DNA of 64,000 bases, taken from positions 744,001 through 808,000 of the forward strand of contig NW_023503608.1 in assembly GCF_014529535.1 (NCBI RefSeq), given 5' to 3'. The DNA is from Bradysia coprophila (lineage: Eukaryota > Arthropoda > Insecta > Diptera > Sciaridae). A program made the position numbers and the translations under genes. The number at the start of each line of letters is the position of its first letter. The stretch's first letter is position 1. The notes beneath the pieces were generated by a model. It was not told where the DNA came from, searched no databases, and saw only the letters and a program-made list of their open reading frames with translations. Of this stretch, positions 34,469 through 45,262 are shown in pieces.

Positions 34469-36283
34469 TAGGGTGGGTCGATTTTAACAACTTGAAAATC
34501 CACACCTAGTGGCATGTGTAGCTTGCCAAAACTAGTCAAACTGCATCATTACTTTTTCTTTTCCGAATACTTTTGAGTACCGCACAATAGATTGAATGGG
34601 TCTGTCAGGCTTCTTTGAAATTTTCATAGAAATTTTTTTGAAAAAAGCTTTGGAAAGCCTTGTAGAGGCTGAAATAGACTAAAACAAACAAAATCAACTT
34701 AATTTAAAAAAAATCGGTGCATTCGAAGTGAAAAAATGTACATTTTCCATATAATATTGGGGGTCTCACCACCATATAATGTACAATAAACTTCCTCAAA
34801 TTTAATTAAATCTTTCTGTTAGAGTTAGAATAGGTAAAAACGACAATGATGTATATTGTCGGAATGGCTCAGATTGATTATTACCGAAGTAATAGTTCCA
34901 GAGATCTATAAAAAAAAATGCATGTTAAAAACGTCATTTTTCGAAGTAGTAGATACTGATGTTACAACGAAATATATTCCTTCGAATCTACTACTACTAC
35001 AACACTACATAAATGCATTTCAGATTAGTTTGATATTTCCAACGATCTCATACACAAGTTGAGCAAACATTGAAAATCATGTCCGACCACGAAACAGCAT
35101 GGGAAACGTTTCGGAGCGTGTTCTATTGTAAAACATTCTACAGATTCTATTCCTGGAATGTATTTATTGCCAGTTATTCCCGATTCAGTTTCAGTTCTCG
35201 CAAGGAAATCTGTAGAAATTTCCGTTGTTGGCTCAGGAAGTTCAGTTAAACGTAATTGTCGGTCACCACGTTGATCAAAAATGAAATAGATCGGGATTCT
35301 ATCACCATCATCGCATTTGCAACTATTTCTGACACATTGACAGCGATCAATATCAAAAAGTTTTTCGCTATCGTCATAGAACATTTTAAAGCCGTGTCGA
35401 TTCTTGTTTCTTTTCTTTTTCTTGTGTCTTTTTCCAAATTAGAATAACCTCAGGAACAAAAAACTCCAACAGTTCGCTTTTGTTTTCATCAGCAAGTTTA
35501 TCGTCGTAACCCAGACATACACTCCTTATGATGTCAAATTTTGTTGGCTTTCTTTCTTTACTTAAAATGCTTGACTTGATAAAGCCAAATCGGCCTTCAG
35601 ATGATAACGCTCCGCGAGACGTTGATTGCTCACTTTGTTCCCATTCTATTTCGTGATCGGACATGATTTTCAATGTTTGCTCAACTTGTGTAAGAGATCT
35701 TTGGAAATATCAAACTAATCTGAAATGCATTTATGTAGAGTTGTAGTAGTAGTAGATTCGAAGGAACATATTTCATTCTAGCGTTAGAATCTACTACTTC
35801 GAAAAATGACGTTTTTAACAAGATTTTTTTTTTAAATAGACCTCTGGAACTATTACTTCGGTAATAATCAAACTGAGACATTCCGACAATATACATCATT
35901 ATCATTTTTACCTATTCTAACTCTAACAGAAAGATTTAATCAAATTTGAGGAAGTTTATTGCACATTATGGTGGTTCAAAGTTGACAGACCCCCAATATT
36001 ATATAGAAAATGTACATTTTTTCACTTCGAATGCACCGATTTTTTTAAATTAAGTTGATTTTGTTTGTTTTCGTCTATTTCAGCCTCTACAAGGCCTTCC
36101 AAAGCTTTTTTCAAAAACATTTCTATGAAAATTTCAAAGAAGCCTGACAGACCCATTCAATCTATTGTGCGGTACTCAAAAGTATTCGGAAAAGAAAAAG
36201 TAATGATGCAGTTTGACTAGTTTTGGTAAGGTACACATGCCACTAGGTGTGGATTTTCAAGTTGTTAAAATCGACCCACCCTA
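34469..36283. mobile_element. 1.8-kb fold-back hAT-like transposon
   Basis: Termini TAGGGTGGGTCGATTTTAAC and GTTAAAATCGACCCACCCTA are perfect inverts. Inverted similarity continues for about 640 bp on each side (34469 to about 35106, and about 35636 to 36283). Flanks are perfect 8-bp duplications CTAAATAG (34461-34468 and 36284-36291), fitting the hAT target pattern nTnnnnAn. The target itself was nearly palindromic (TACTCTAAATAGAGTA). The inner ends of both arms contain the start of the same open frame (MSDHE.EWE-like), so the arms arose by inverted duplication of a piece that included coding sequence. Shares termini with 3293-3872. Confidence 0.85.
35025..35673 (-). pseudogene. broken ORF inside the fold-back transposon
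   Basis: Two consecutive minus frames, 35673-35386 (95 codons, starting MKIMSDHEIEWEQSEQ) and 35384-35025 (119 codons). They lie in different frames and meet near 35385, which suggests one frameshift within an originally longer protein. The second piece has a Cys-rich motif EKLFDIDRCQCVRNSCKCDD followed by DQRGDRQLRL. Its last 30 codons are antisense to the duplicated start of the first piece, so the original C-terminus is gone. Not recognised as a transposase; possibly an accessory or captured protein of the element family. Confidence 0.5.
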
Positions 36284-36291
36284 CTAAATAG

Positions 36292-38074
36292 AGTACTGAA
36301 ACGGGACAGTGTATCAAACAAATTCTGAAACTGTAAACTGCTGCTTTGGCAGCTGTCACTGGAAGCACTTTTGCTTGAAGTGCGTTAACATTTAGTAAAT
36401 TAAAAGGTGTTAGATGGCCATCATTTTCTGCTTGAAATTAACACAGAAATTATATCTCAACGATAAGGTCGATATTCCAAAGTAATAGCAAATTAAACCT
36501 GTTCCTATGGTTCATCTTCATGACGGAATGACAAGCAACTTTAAAATGTGCTCAATGTCAAATTATTAGATTTAAAAGTTGAATTGTACAGGTCATTCTG
36601 AATGAATAATATGACGAATATCATTCATTTAAATATACAACAAAAATATAGCTTACACATGTATGAGTGCATTAGAGGCTTAAGCTTATTTTTGTTATGA
36701 ATCCGAGTCGTATTTGGGAATTCTGATCCATCAAAAATCAAAGTATCTACCGACGACATTGTATAGAAAATTATTTATCTGTGTGCTGGACCAGACCCTT
36801 TCCATTGTAATTTGGTTTCTTTTATTCAATTTGTTTATAATGGTAAATGACTTTATTTATAAATATTTTTGAAATTTTTGTCTATTTTTCATATTTATTA
36901 TTATCCATTTTTATTAGTTTGGAGGCTGAAATATTAAAATTAAAATTTAGAAAAAAATCCATTTTCTTAGAAACTTACTTAGAACGAACCTTTCAGTGTT
37001 TATATTCTTAACCTTTCTCAGACGGTAAGCATATCATTAGGACAGTTTTCGAATCTGTTACTTGATTATTTGATCTTTGATCTAAGTCAACAAATTCAAA
37101 CAAAGTCTTTCGCTTCATTTGTTTCAACATTTTTGATATTTATCAGACTACGATCGCTAGTCATGATTGTTGATAACAGTGATGATATTACGGATAATTT
37201 TTAAGTAACGTTCAGATGTTTGAATGATTTTTTGATGTAAGTATCATGAGCTCCGAAGGATGCTGCTTCGACAAACATTCTAACGTTAATAAGTCTCGAT
37301 AAATCAAGTATAGTGAAAAAAAAAATCTGGCTCAATAATGCAACATTATTGGTTTGTATTTTCGGTACCAGTGTAACAAGATCAGGACCTATTTTGGTAA
37401 ATGTATTAACCAAAATTCAGTGAAATCTGCTGAAATTTTCCTAACTAATACTTATGTGAGCGAAAAAGCTAAAGGTAAATTTTAGCAAATTTAGGTGAAT
37501 TCGGTAGATAAATTTACAAATAGCATCTTCTGCCCAAATTAGTCGGAAACAATTCAACTCAATTGAACGTAACTTATAAAAATGCTTTTGACAATTCACA
37601 GCAATATTATAATTCTGTAAAATCTCGACATCCTCATGCCATCTGCTAGACTAGCTGCCACCGCTGATTGACCATATCGAATCAACAAGTTTATACAATA
37701 TATTCCAAGTTTTGCTGCATCACTATGGAATTCTACATCCATTATACAAATTAGACTTCACCGTTGTAACATGCCTTTCATAAGAATTGAATCGGATGAA
37801 ACAATGGATTTTTTTGGAGGCACGCCATGATTTTAGTAGACAAATATTTTATAATTAATAGATACTAGCATCGAAGTACTATTTTGACTGAATGTAGTGC
37901 GTTATGTGCGAGCTGTTTTAAATAATTGTGAAATCTATTGCTTCAACGTTGAACGTAGGTGGGAAGTTGAGTTAACTGGAAACATTCAAATCTTCCAATC
38001 TAAGAGCATAAATATTTGGACACTTTATTATTACTGGAAACTTTATCCACTGGAACAAAGATAGACAACTCTCT
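36292..38074. other. no gene seen; one repeat copy
   Basis: AT-rich. A GAAGTAATAGA-family copy lies at 37015-37185: CTCAGACGGTAAGCATATCA, GAATCTGTTACTTG, TCTTTCGCTTCATTTGTTTC, then TTGTTGATAACAGTGATGAT. Its leading 35 bp match the leading part of the copy at 58535. Confidence 0.55.
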
Positions 38075-38703
38075 ATAACTCGCTGGTGAGAAGTCGGCTT
38101 GATTATTGTGCTGCTGTTTGGTCGCCAATCTATGAAAAACATGTTAGTGTTGTGGAGAGAGTGCAAAGGAAATTCACCAGGATGTACTTCTTTAAATTCA
38201 ATTTGCATAAGACGGAATACGATGATCGTTTAAGGCAACATAACATGACCTCGCTGACAGCAAGAAGACTGATAAATGATGAGATCATACTTCACAAGAT
38301 AATACATGGGTATATGGATACAACCTTGAAGCATTACGTATTATCATCATGGCAGAACTACGAGGATGAACAGACCTGTTTTTTACACTCCGAATTATTC
38401 GAGTAACATAGTGCAAAACGAGCCCCTACACAGAATGCAGGATAACCACGATAAATACTTCTCCGAATGCAACATTTTTGAACAGTCACCGAGTGCTTTT
38501 AAAAGGTGTGTCATGAAGGCAAAGCTGACCGTTTAAGGCAGGGATGTGTAATTCTTACATGACTTGATCAGTGATAAGTTTGGTTTATAAACTTTATCTT
38601 TTTCTATTGTTTTTTAGTATATTTATTTTAGTGACTGTGACAGATTGATATGTTATTGGGTTGAAAGACCAGTTTATTGATCTATAAACAAATAAATAAA
38701 TTT
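38075..38703 (+). pseudogene. CR1/Jockey-type LINE 3' fragment
   Basis: From about 38075 the frame reads LYNSLVRSRLDYCAAVWSP and then VERVQRKFTRMYF, the classic end of a non-LTR reverse transcriptase (thumb and C-terminal region). After a frameshift near 38375 the reading continues in the +1 frame (PVFYTPNYSSNIVQNE...FKRCVMKAKLTV) to TAA at 38534-38536. A 3' UTR follows and ends in an ATAAACAAATAAATAAAT tail near 38685-38703. It is 5'-truncated, as expected of LINE copies, and dead. Confidence 0.8.
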
Positions 38704-39239
38704 GTGGATACGCATAGGTCAAGGTAACCATTTTAAAATATTTATGCAGAAATAATGCAGAAATTAACAAAAATGTTAATTTTTCGATTTCCGCCAAATT
38801 AATAAGCCTTGACTGCTTCTTACGAAAAGAATCTCGAACACATTAGTATGGACTTATTTTGCCATTCTATTTATGAACCATAGCAAAATCTTAATACAGA
38901 CTTTGTGGTTGAAAGTCCTTTATTTTGTAAGACATTTGAATGCAATGATTATATCTTTAATATGTTTAACATGTCCAGTGCGGACATCATTCAAAACAAA
39001 AACCAGATACTGTCCTTGACAACACCAATAAATTATGAAAGTGTTCATTTGAATTCTTCCCGTGTTCTCCATCAATATTATAATACCTTACGTGATAGTG
39101 ATACGTAAACATGCAATTACGTCCTCAGATCTAATTTTCACGTATAGTCTAGTACGTTATTGCTTGGAAATTTTATGTCTTGAAGAGTGGGAACAGCCAG
39201 CAAATTTCCAATGCGTAATGTACTACTTCTCAAAAGTTT

Positions 39240-39273
39240 TATAAATAAGCAAGATCAAATTAACATAGATCAG
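39240..39273 (+). promoter_or_regulatory. TATA box and initiator of peptidase gene 1
   Basis: TATAAATA at 39240-39247 and an initiator-like GATCAGAAC with its A at 39272, 32 nt downstream. The same pair with the same 32-nt spacing occurs before copy 2. The predicted 5' UTR is 82 nt. Confidence 0.65.
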
Positions 39274-39353
39274 AACGTTTTTGTATTTCATTTAAAAACA
39301 TTATTTGAAGCAAGACCTCTGTCTTTATCTATCAATATAGTGTAATATTTAAA

Positions 39354-42218
39354 ATGTGGGCTCTAGCCACAATTCTAGTCGCTTTGACATACTCACTTCT
39401 ATCAACGCATACTCTAAGTATACACGCTGAACGTAAGTTGTCAACAATCGTTATAAGCATATTTGAGACAAAGTCATATAAATACTTCAAATATGTAGAT
39501 AAGCACGCAGACAGTACAGCACGGATCGTAGAAGAAGTCCCAACAGCGAGTCAATCAGTGTGTAATACAACAAGATGCATCGATGATGCAGCAGCGTTGA
39601 AAAATAAATTAAACGAGAACGTGGACCCATGCGACAATTTCTATGAATTCGCTTGTGGAAATTTCGTGAAAAACACAGAACCCGACAATGGATGGCTTGA
39701 CCCGTTTGCTATTTTAAGCAAAAGTTTACAAAAAAATTTATTTGAAATGTTGCGCGGAGAAACACAACCGGATGAGTTAAGGGCAATCCGTTTGGCCAAA
39801 AATTTCTTTTCGTCGTGTTTTTCCACAACTGCGATCGATTATCGTGGCCTTAAACCTTTGACTGATATTTTAGACGAGCTGGGTGGTTGGCCCATTCTAG
39901 AAGGCGATTCGTGGTCAGAAGTTGATTTTAATTGGGTAGACCTATTAAAACAATTGAAGGGTATGGGACTCAACACAAACATGGTATTCAGTTTAAGTGT
40001 CGATAGGGACCTCAAAAATTCATCGAAAAACGTTTTATATGTACGACGTTGCACTGCACCTATACTTTCAAATAAAAGACAAACTGAAGCATTTTTTTAC
40101 AGATTGATCAAACAGACTTCGACTTGGAGCGTCCGTATTTAATCAACGGTTTCAGTGATGAAGATGTCAGACATTTTCACAAAACAATGATCGATACTGC
40201 CGTCGCCCTTAAAGCAAATCCAGAACGTGCAGCAGAAGAAATGAAAAGTGCTCTAGAGTTCGAAATTGAGCTGGCTAAGGTAAAAATTGATTGAACTCAA
40301 TACAAATCAAATTTGTTATTTTGTCTTTTTAACGCCAGATATCATTCTCAAGCGCAGAGCTTCGCAATGTCTCAGCTTACTATCATCCATATGCAATAAA
40401 AGATCTACAAGAACTGTATCCGTATCTGGATTGGTTGGATTTCATCAACGCATTCATGCCGACCGATCAAAAAGTGAACGAAAATGAAATTGTTATCAAT
40501 TCGGTGCCAACGTTCTTCGAACAGCTGGGGAAACTGTTGAATTCAACATCAAGACGAACTGTAGCCAATTATATGATATGGAGAACTGTGCACAGTGTAG
40601 CCGAAGCACTACCATATCATTTCCGTAGGATTCAATGGGATTCGAGTGAGTTCGATGATACGGTGCCGTTCATAAATGACGCTCCCGGTCCCGAATAAAG
40701 ATTCGAATTTGTCAGTTTCTTCATTATAGGTGCGGAAGTTATTACCTGGAGAATATGCATTAAAAAGACATCAGCAGAGTATAGCCATTCAAACAATGTT
40801 GTTCTTCAATTTTAACAAAAATCTTAAATTTTGTTTCGAATTCTATAGATTTCCTGTACCAATGAGCATTTTATACGGTCGTAGATTTTTTGATAAGGAA
40901 CTTCAAAAATCATATCTAAACTTTGTAAACGAAATTCAGAATGAGTTAATTGACACAATGGAACGAACACCATGGTTGGACGAAAAAACTCGACAATCAG
41001 CTGTAAGAAAGGCGAAAATGATGCAAACTTACATCGATATCCCAAATGAAACGGACGATAAAGCAAAACTTGACAAATATTACGAACGTCTGGACGTTGA
41101 ACCATATGATATGTTCACTAATTTGCTTCGACTGCAAAAATTTGCAACAGATCGGAGTTTCAGTGATTTACGTAGGCCCGTAGAGAAATTGAATTGGGAC
41201 TCGTTAATAATATTGGACTTAGCTTCTGTTGATGCTGCTAATCGACTCGCTGAAAATACCATTCGTATGTGAAAATTTGTCAATTTTTTTTAAATTAATT
41301 TCCTTTTTTCATCGCAATGTATTCCAGAATTTCCCCTTACGCTATTTAAGAGACACTTTTCTCTCGAAAGACCACAATACCTAAATTATGGTCATATGGG
41401 AAGTTTGATTGCACATGAAATGTTTCACAGTTTTGACGACGAAGGTCGACAATATGATTTTGACGGGAATTTAGTGGATTGGTGGAATTCAACGACGAAA
41501 AGCAATTTTTTGGATAGAGTACAATGCATTATCGATCAGTATGGCAATTATACGGACCGGCAAACAAATCTGACGGTAGTTTTGAATCTTTACATTGTTT
41601 ATGAATTGAAAATCTGGGAACAGATCAGGTTGACCTGAATCTGATGTCTGAAAATACTTGAGCCTAGTTTGACCTGAACCCAGGGCTTAAATCTGGCAAA
41701 TTAACTGACGCTGATCTATCAGCTATGAATGAAACTACATTCAGGCCAGGCCAGGTTCTGGTTCTTAATTTACTTGAACGTTCAGGCCGAACTGGTTTTT
41801 GTGTCGACCTATTTCGAGCCCTATTTAAAATTAATGTAAAATGAACGCAATCTCTGACCTTCGAAACTTTTAGTTGAATGGTGAAGTCATGCAAGGTGAG
41901 AATATTGCTGATAATGGTGGTACCAAATTATCGTATAGAGCTTACCAAAATTGGATGAAACGCAATGGACCGGAAAATTTGCTGCCAGAACTGAAATACA
42001 ATCAGCAACAACTATTTTGGATTTCATATGCCCAATCATGGTGTTCAGTGTATGAAGATTACTCTCTGAAATCATTGATTTTGACTGACAGTCATGCGCC
42101 AGGGGAAACTCGAGTCAATGGAGTCGTTAGTAATATGCCTCCGGACACATTTGCCAACGATTTCAAATGCTCTGTAGACACACCAATGAATCCAGAGATG
42201 AAATGTACTGTTTGGTAA
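39354..42218 (+). CDS. secreted M13 (neprilysin-like) zinc metallopeptidase 1
   Basis: Seven exons join in phase: 39354-40040, 40103-40279, 40339-40645, 40730-40778, 40849-41264, 41328-41575, 41874-42218. All introns are GT/AG, giving 742 residues (family about 700-770). Residues 1 to about 22 look like a cleavable signal peptide, so it is probably secreted rather than a type II membrane neprilysin. The M13 N-terminal domain shows VDPCDNFYEFACGNF, and ILYGR...FFDKEL lies mid-protein. Zinc motif HEMFH at 575-579; third ligand in GENIADNGG (Glu637, Asp641); His702 in DSHAPGETRVNG with Arg708; C-terminal CTVW. All catalytic ligands are present. The usual NAYY/NAFY substrate-backbone motif reads DAAN (535-538) and PAGILQ is lost, so substrate handling is probably altered. 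Exon 1 contains GTAAGT after GAAC, but the frame continues, so no splice there. A close paralogue lies 3 kb downstream. Confidence 0.9.
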
Positions 42219-42256
42219 TCGAAGCGCCAATGAACTAAGGACGGGTGATCCTTAAT

Positions 42257-42329
42257 AATAAATTTATTTTAATTATTCACATTACCACTTGTACGCATTC
42301 TCAATATTTGACCGATTTTAAGAAATAAA
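42257..42329 (+). terminator. poly(A) signals of peptidase gene 1
   Basis: AATAAA at 42257-42262 (38 nt after the stop codon) and a second AATAAA at 42324-42329. Both are conserved in the second gene copy. Confidence 0.65.
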
Positions 42330-42451
42330 CAATTTCACCAACCCATTAACTTCTTATTAGCTGTCACACTATGAACTTTTCCTCAGTAAAGAGATTTTAT
42401 TTTCATAAACATTTGACAAACAGCAAGCATATGCGCATAGTGTTATTTTCG

Positions 42452-42610
42452 GGTCTATTACTTCTTTTGATCACTTTGATATTACAGATGGATTTACTCG
42501 AAATCTTTTACTTCATTTTTTTAAACAGACATTTTGTAATATAAGCTCTCATCAGCCAGAGCTTGAAGCTTGTTGTTTATTTTAGTCGCAGTTGCAGAGA
42601 ACAGATGAAT
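42452..42610 (+). repeat. GAAGTAATAGA repeat, reference full copy
   Basis: Order: GGGTCTATTACTTCTTTTGA (core 1, 42454-42464), a 37-nt spacer, GAAATCTTTTACTTCATTTT (core 2), AAACAGACATTTTGTAATAT with AAGC, ATCAGCCAGAGC, TTATTTTAGTCGCAGTTGCA, and GAGAACAGATGAATA. It defines the consensus used for the other copies. It lies within the segmental duplication, so the copy at 48710 is its paralogue. Confidence 0.75.
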
Positions 42611-42841
42611 ATAGCCAAATCACCAAGTGAGGTCTTCTATTGGAACTGGTCCTTTTTTCGCCGAAGCCGAACTGTGAACTTCTAAGTCATATGGATTTTT
42701 TACTTGAAAATCGAACTTGACGAAAATTTCACGTTTCTATCTAGTTAGATTTTTCTTGTAAAAATACCAAGTGCTCGAAATCATCTACACATTAATTCCC
42801 TAAACTGAAAGTCAGGGTCTAACGGTCGAAAATGGGTAAAA

Positions 42842-43640
42842 ATGGGGGTCCGTAACCCATTTTTTTTGGAAAATGACACCGCCATTCTCTCTTCACCGAA
42901 ACAGTCCAATACCGTAATCAAAAATAGCCGCTCGAAGATCCACAAATATTTCGTTAAGTGGAAGATCAAGATTAACTGTGCCAAGGCGCAAGCTATTCTT
43001 TTCAAATTTGATCGATCAAGCAGACGAACACCATCGATGCATTTGTACTTCAACTCGTTAATCAGCTTTAAAACGGAAGTGACATACCTCGGGATGGTGA
43101 TTGATCACAAACTGAATTTTACGAGACAAGTTGAATCGTGCAGAACGAAGGCGCTAAACAGCTTCAAAGCACTCTACCCGATCCTCTGTCGGAATTCATT
43201 GCTATCAACCGAGTCAAAGTTGACTTTGTATAAATGCATCATTCGCCCTAAAATGACTTATGCGTCACCGGTATGGATCGGAACATCACGAACGAATCCA
43301 AAGCACCTAGCAGGGTAATAGAGATTTTTACACGTCAAATAGAGTAGTATTTTGATACCAATAATACCATTAGCAGCCTTAATGGTAATTTTGCAATGAC
43401 AATTTGAAAAAAAAGGTATAGAAATATTCGCATACTTCGATTAAAGTACTACTTTATTTTTTTCTATTACCCTGCTAGGTGCTTTGACGAATCTCAACTA
43501 ATTGAAGGTAACTCAGAACTAAATTTTAAAATGCATTCATAATGTGCCGAGAATGTTCCCTACGGTCGCACTCTTGGAAAGGTGCGGAATCGATTCTATC
43601 GTCAACTTGTTGGAAGAACAAGCCGGTGTTTTTTTTCTTT
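42842..43640 (+). pseudogene. Jockey-type LINE fragment, split by a MITE
   Basis: The frame 42842-43318 shows DTAILSSPKQ, W-KIKINCAKAQAILF, YLGMVIDHKLNF and LTLYKCIIRPKMTYASPVW: the palm-to-thumb part of a Jockey-clade reverse transcriptase. The catalytic ADD triplet is replaced (LEND before TAIL), so it was inactive before or soon after insertion. The frame is cut at 43299 by a 188-bp MITE. After it, similarity-like reading resumes only weakly (about 43550-43630). It lies between the two peptidase copies. Confidence 0.75.
43299..43486. mobile_element. 188-bp MITE inserted in LINE, 7-bp target duplication
   Basis: Termini CAAAGCACCTAGCAGGGTAA and TTACCCTGCTAGGTGCTTTG are perfect inverts, followed by further pairing of TAGAGTAGTATTTT with AAAGTACTACTTTA. 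It is flanked by ACGAATC on both sides (43292-43298 and 43487-43493). A 7-bp duplication would suit P-type elements; an 8-bp hAT duplication with one mismatch is also possible. Confidence 0.8.
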
Positions 43641-44080
43641 CAACAAATGTGAAATTTCTGAGCATGAATTGATTAGGCATAAAACGCGTTGATTTTTAGT
43701 CTGTTTTCGTTCTTTCTTTTTCTATCTTATATAAATAAATTAATATTTTTGGTCAACTTGGTTACTTACTTTTGGAAGGAATGTCGTACCTCGCTTCGTA
43801 ATTGTGCTATGCTCAATATCTAAGAAGTACAGATTTTGTATTAGTTTTACTTTACCTACGTCTAGGTGAGCAATAGGCTTACGGTCAAAGTAAAGCGACG
43901 GACGCACTAGGGTCACTACAATTTTGGTTACAAAAAGTTCATTTCGGCTCTGCAGGTCAAGTTTAGGATGTTTGAAATGTGAAATTGACCTCTGTAAATT
44001 AACTTTGTAAATAAATTGCTGATCAGCAATTATTTATTAAATTTTTTTTATATTCGTTTATTGAAGATTCCGTTTTACAA

Positions 44081-44575
44081 TAGGGCAATTCCCGACCCAA
44101 GTTTAACTTTTTATACTCGAGTAGTAGTCAAAGGCAGTCAATTTTCAGCATAAATTATAGCTTCAGCTGTTTTTCAGCTGATCCATACAAACAATCACAA
44201 CCGTTTATACGTCTTTATACGGTTTTACCACTATCATGCGCGTGCGTGTAGCAGCTTCAACCGTATGAACAAGGAAAACCAGTTTTGATTGTATGCGTGG
44301 ATCAGCTGAAAAACAGCTGAAGCAAATTTATGCTGAAAATTGACTGCCTTTGACTGTAAAAAAAATATAAAATTTTGACAGAACTGGCATAATTATGAAT
44401 GGTTCAGTAATTAATAATAATTACCGCCAAAATGTCGCCGGATGTTGATTTTATTAATAAAATCCGTGGACCTGATGTCTCTGAAGCTAAAGACATTGAG
44501 CTGGACAAAATTCTTCACCTGTATGTAACGCTTTGAATGACAACTAAAAACATTGAACATCGAACACGTGCTCCG
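44081..44575. mobile_element. family 2 element, right-truncated copy
   Basis: TAGGGCAATTCCCGACCCAA, TTTTTATACTCGAG, TTTTGACAGAACTGGCATAA and GATGTCTCTGAAGCTAAAGA follow the same order as the left half of 20386-20889, through CATTGAACATCGAACACGTG. The right half is missing, and the second segmental-duplication copy starts about 55 nt further on. It is interrupted by the MITE at 44127-44356. Confidence 0.7.
44127..44356. mobile_element. 230-bp fold-back MITE nested in family 2 element
   Basis: GTCAAAGGCAGTCAATTTTC at the left is mirrored by GAAAATTGACTGCCTTTGAC at the right. Inner arms AGCTTCAGCTGTTTTTCAGC and GCTGAAAAACAGCTGAAGC pair, then GATCCATACAAACAATCAC against GTGATTGTATG-like sequence. 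A TA lies at or next to each end. The interior is GC-richer (CATGCGCGTGCGTG). Same family as 12542 and 33387. Confidence 0.75.
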
Positions 44576-45178
44576 GTGACCAGTGAGTATTAGATAATCT
44601 GATCAATTTTCGTGACTACAGAAATATTACTGAAATTAATGAAAATGGTAATTTTTCGCTGTCTGCCAAGTTAATAGGCCTTGACTACTGAAAACGACTT
44701 CATTACGAAACGAAATCTTAATCACATTAGTGGACTTATTTTCACATTCTATTTATAAACCAAAGCAAATTATTATAAAGATAAAGACTTTGTAGTTAAG
44801 AGTTTCTGTCTCTGCTAAAGTCCTTTATTTTGTAAGACAAGTGAATGCAATGATATATATCAAATTTAATATAATTCAAAACAAAAACCAGTTACTGTCA
44901 TTGACAACACCAATAAATTATGAAACTGATCATTTGAATTCTTCCCGCGTGATCCATCAATAACAAATACTTTACGTGCTTGCGGTATGTAAACGTACAA
45001 TTACGGTCCTTGGAACTAAGTTTTCGTCGTTTTTATTTTAGCAAAACCCATAGAGCTTAGTGCTCGTACTACAACGCTATGTTGATTGTAAGTTTTATGT
45101 CTTGAGGAGTGGGAATATCTTGCTCCTAAAGCCAGAAAATTTGCAATGCGTAATGTACTATTTCTGAATTATTTTTTT

Positions 45179-45212
45179 TATAAATATGCAAGATCAAGTA
45201 AGCACAGATCAG
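45179..45212 (+). promoter_or_regulatory. TATA box and initiator of peptidase gene 2
   Basis: TATAAATA at 45179-45186 and GATCAGAAAG with its A at 45211, 32 nt apart as in copy 1. The predicted 5' UTR is 52 nt. Confidence 0.65.
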
Positions 45213-45262
45213 AAAGTTTTTGTATTTCATTCTTTAACTATCAAAATTGAATAATAATTAAA

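Larger units (their letters stand above)
38760..42798 (+). repeat. segmental duplication, copy 1
   Basis: Aligned by eye with 44631-48998. Similarity begins at GAAATTAACAAAAATGTTAA and ends at CATCTACACATTAATTC. It includes about 600 bp upstream of the peptidase gene, all seven exons, all introns, and about 580 bp downstream including one GAAGTAATAGA repeat copy. Exons and the 3' UTR are nearly identical; introns 2, 3 and 6 differ by indels. Confidence 0.85.

Noticed and set aside
39431..39436. GTAAGT donor-like word in exon 1 of peptidase gene 1
   Set aside because: The frame continues through it to the conserved N-terminal M13 motif in both copies, so splicing here would remove essential sequence.
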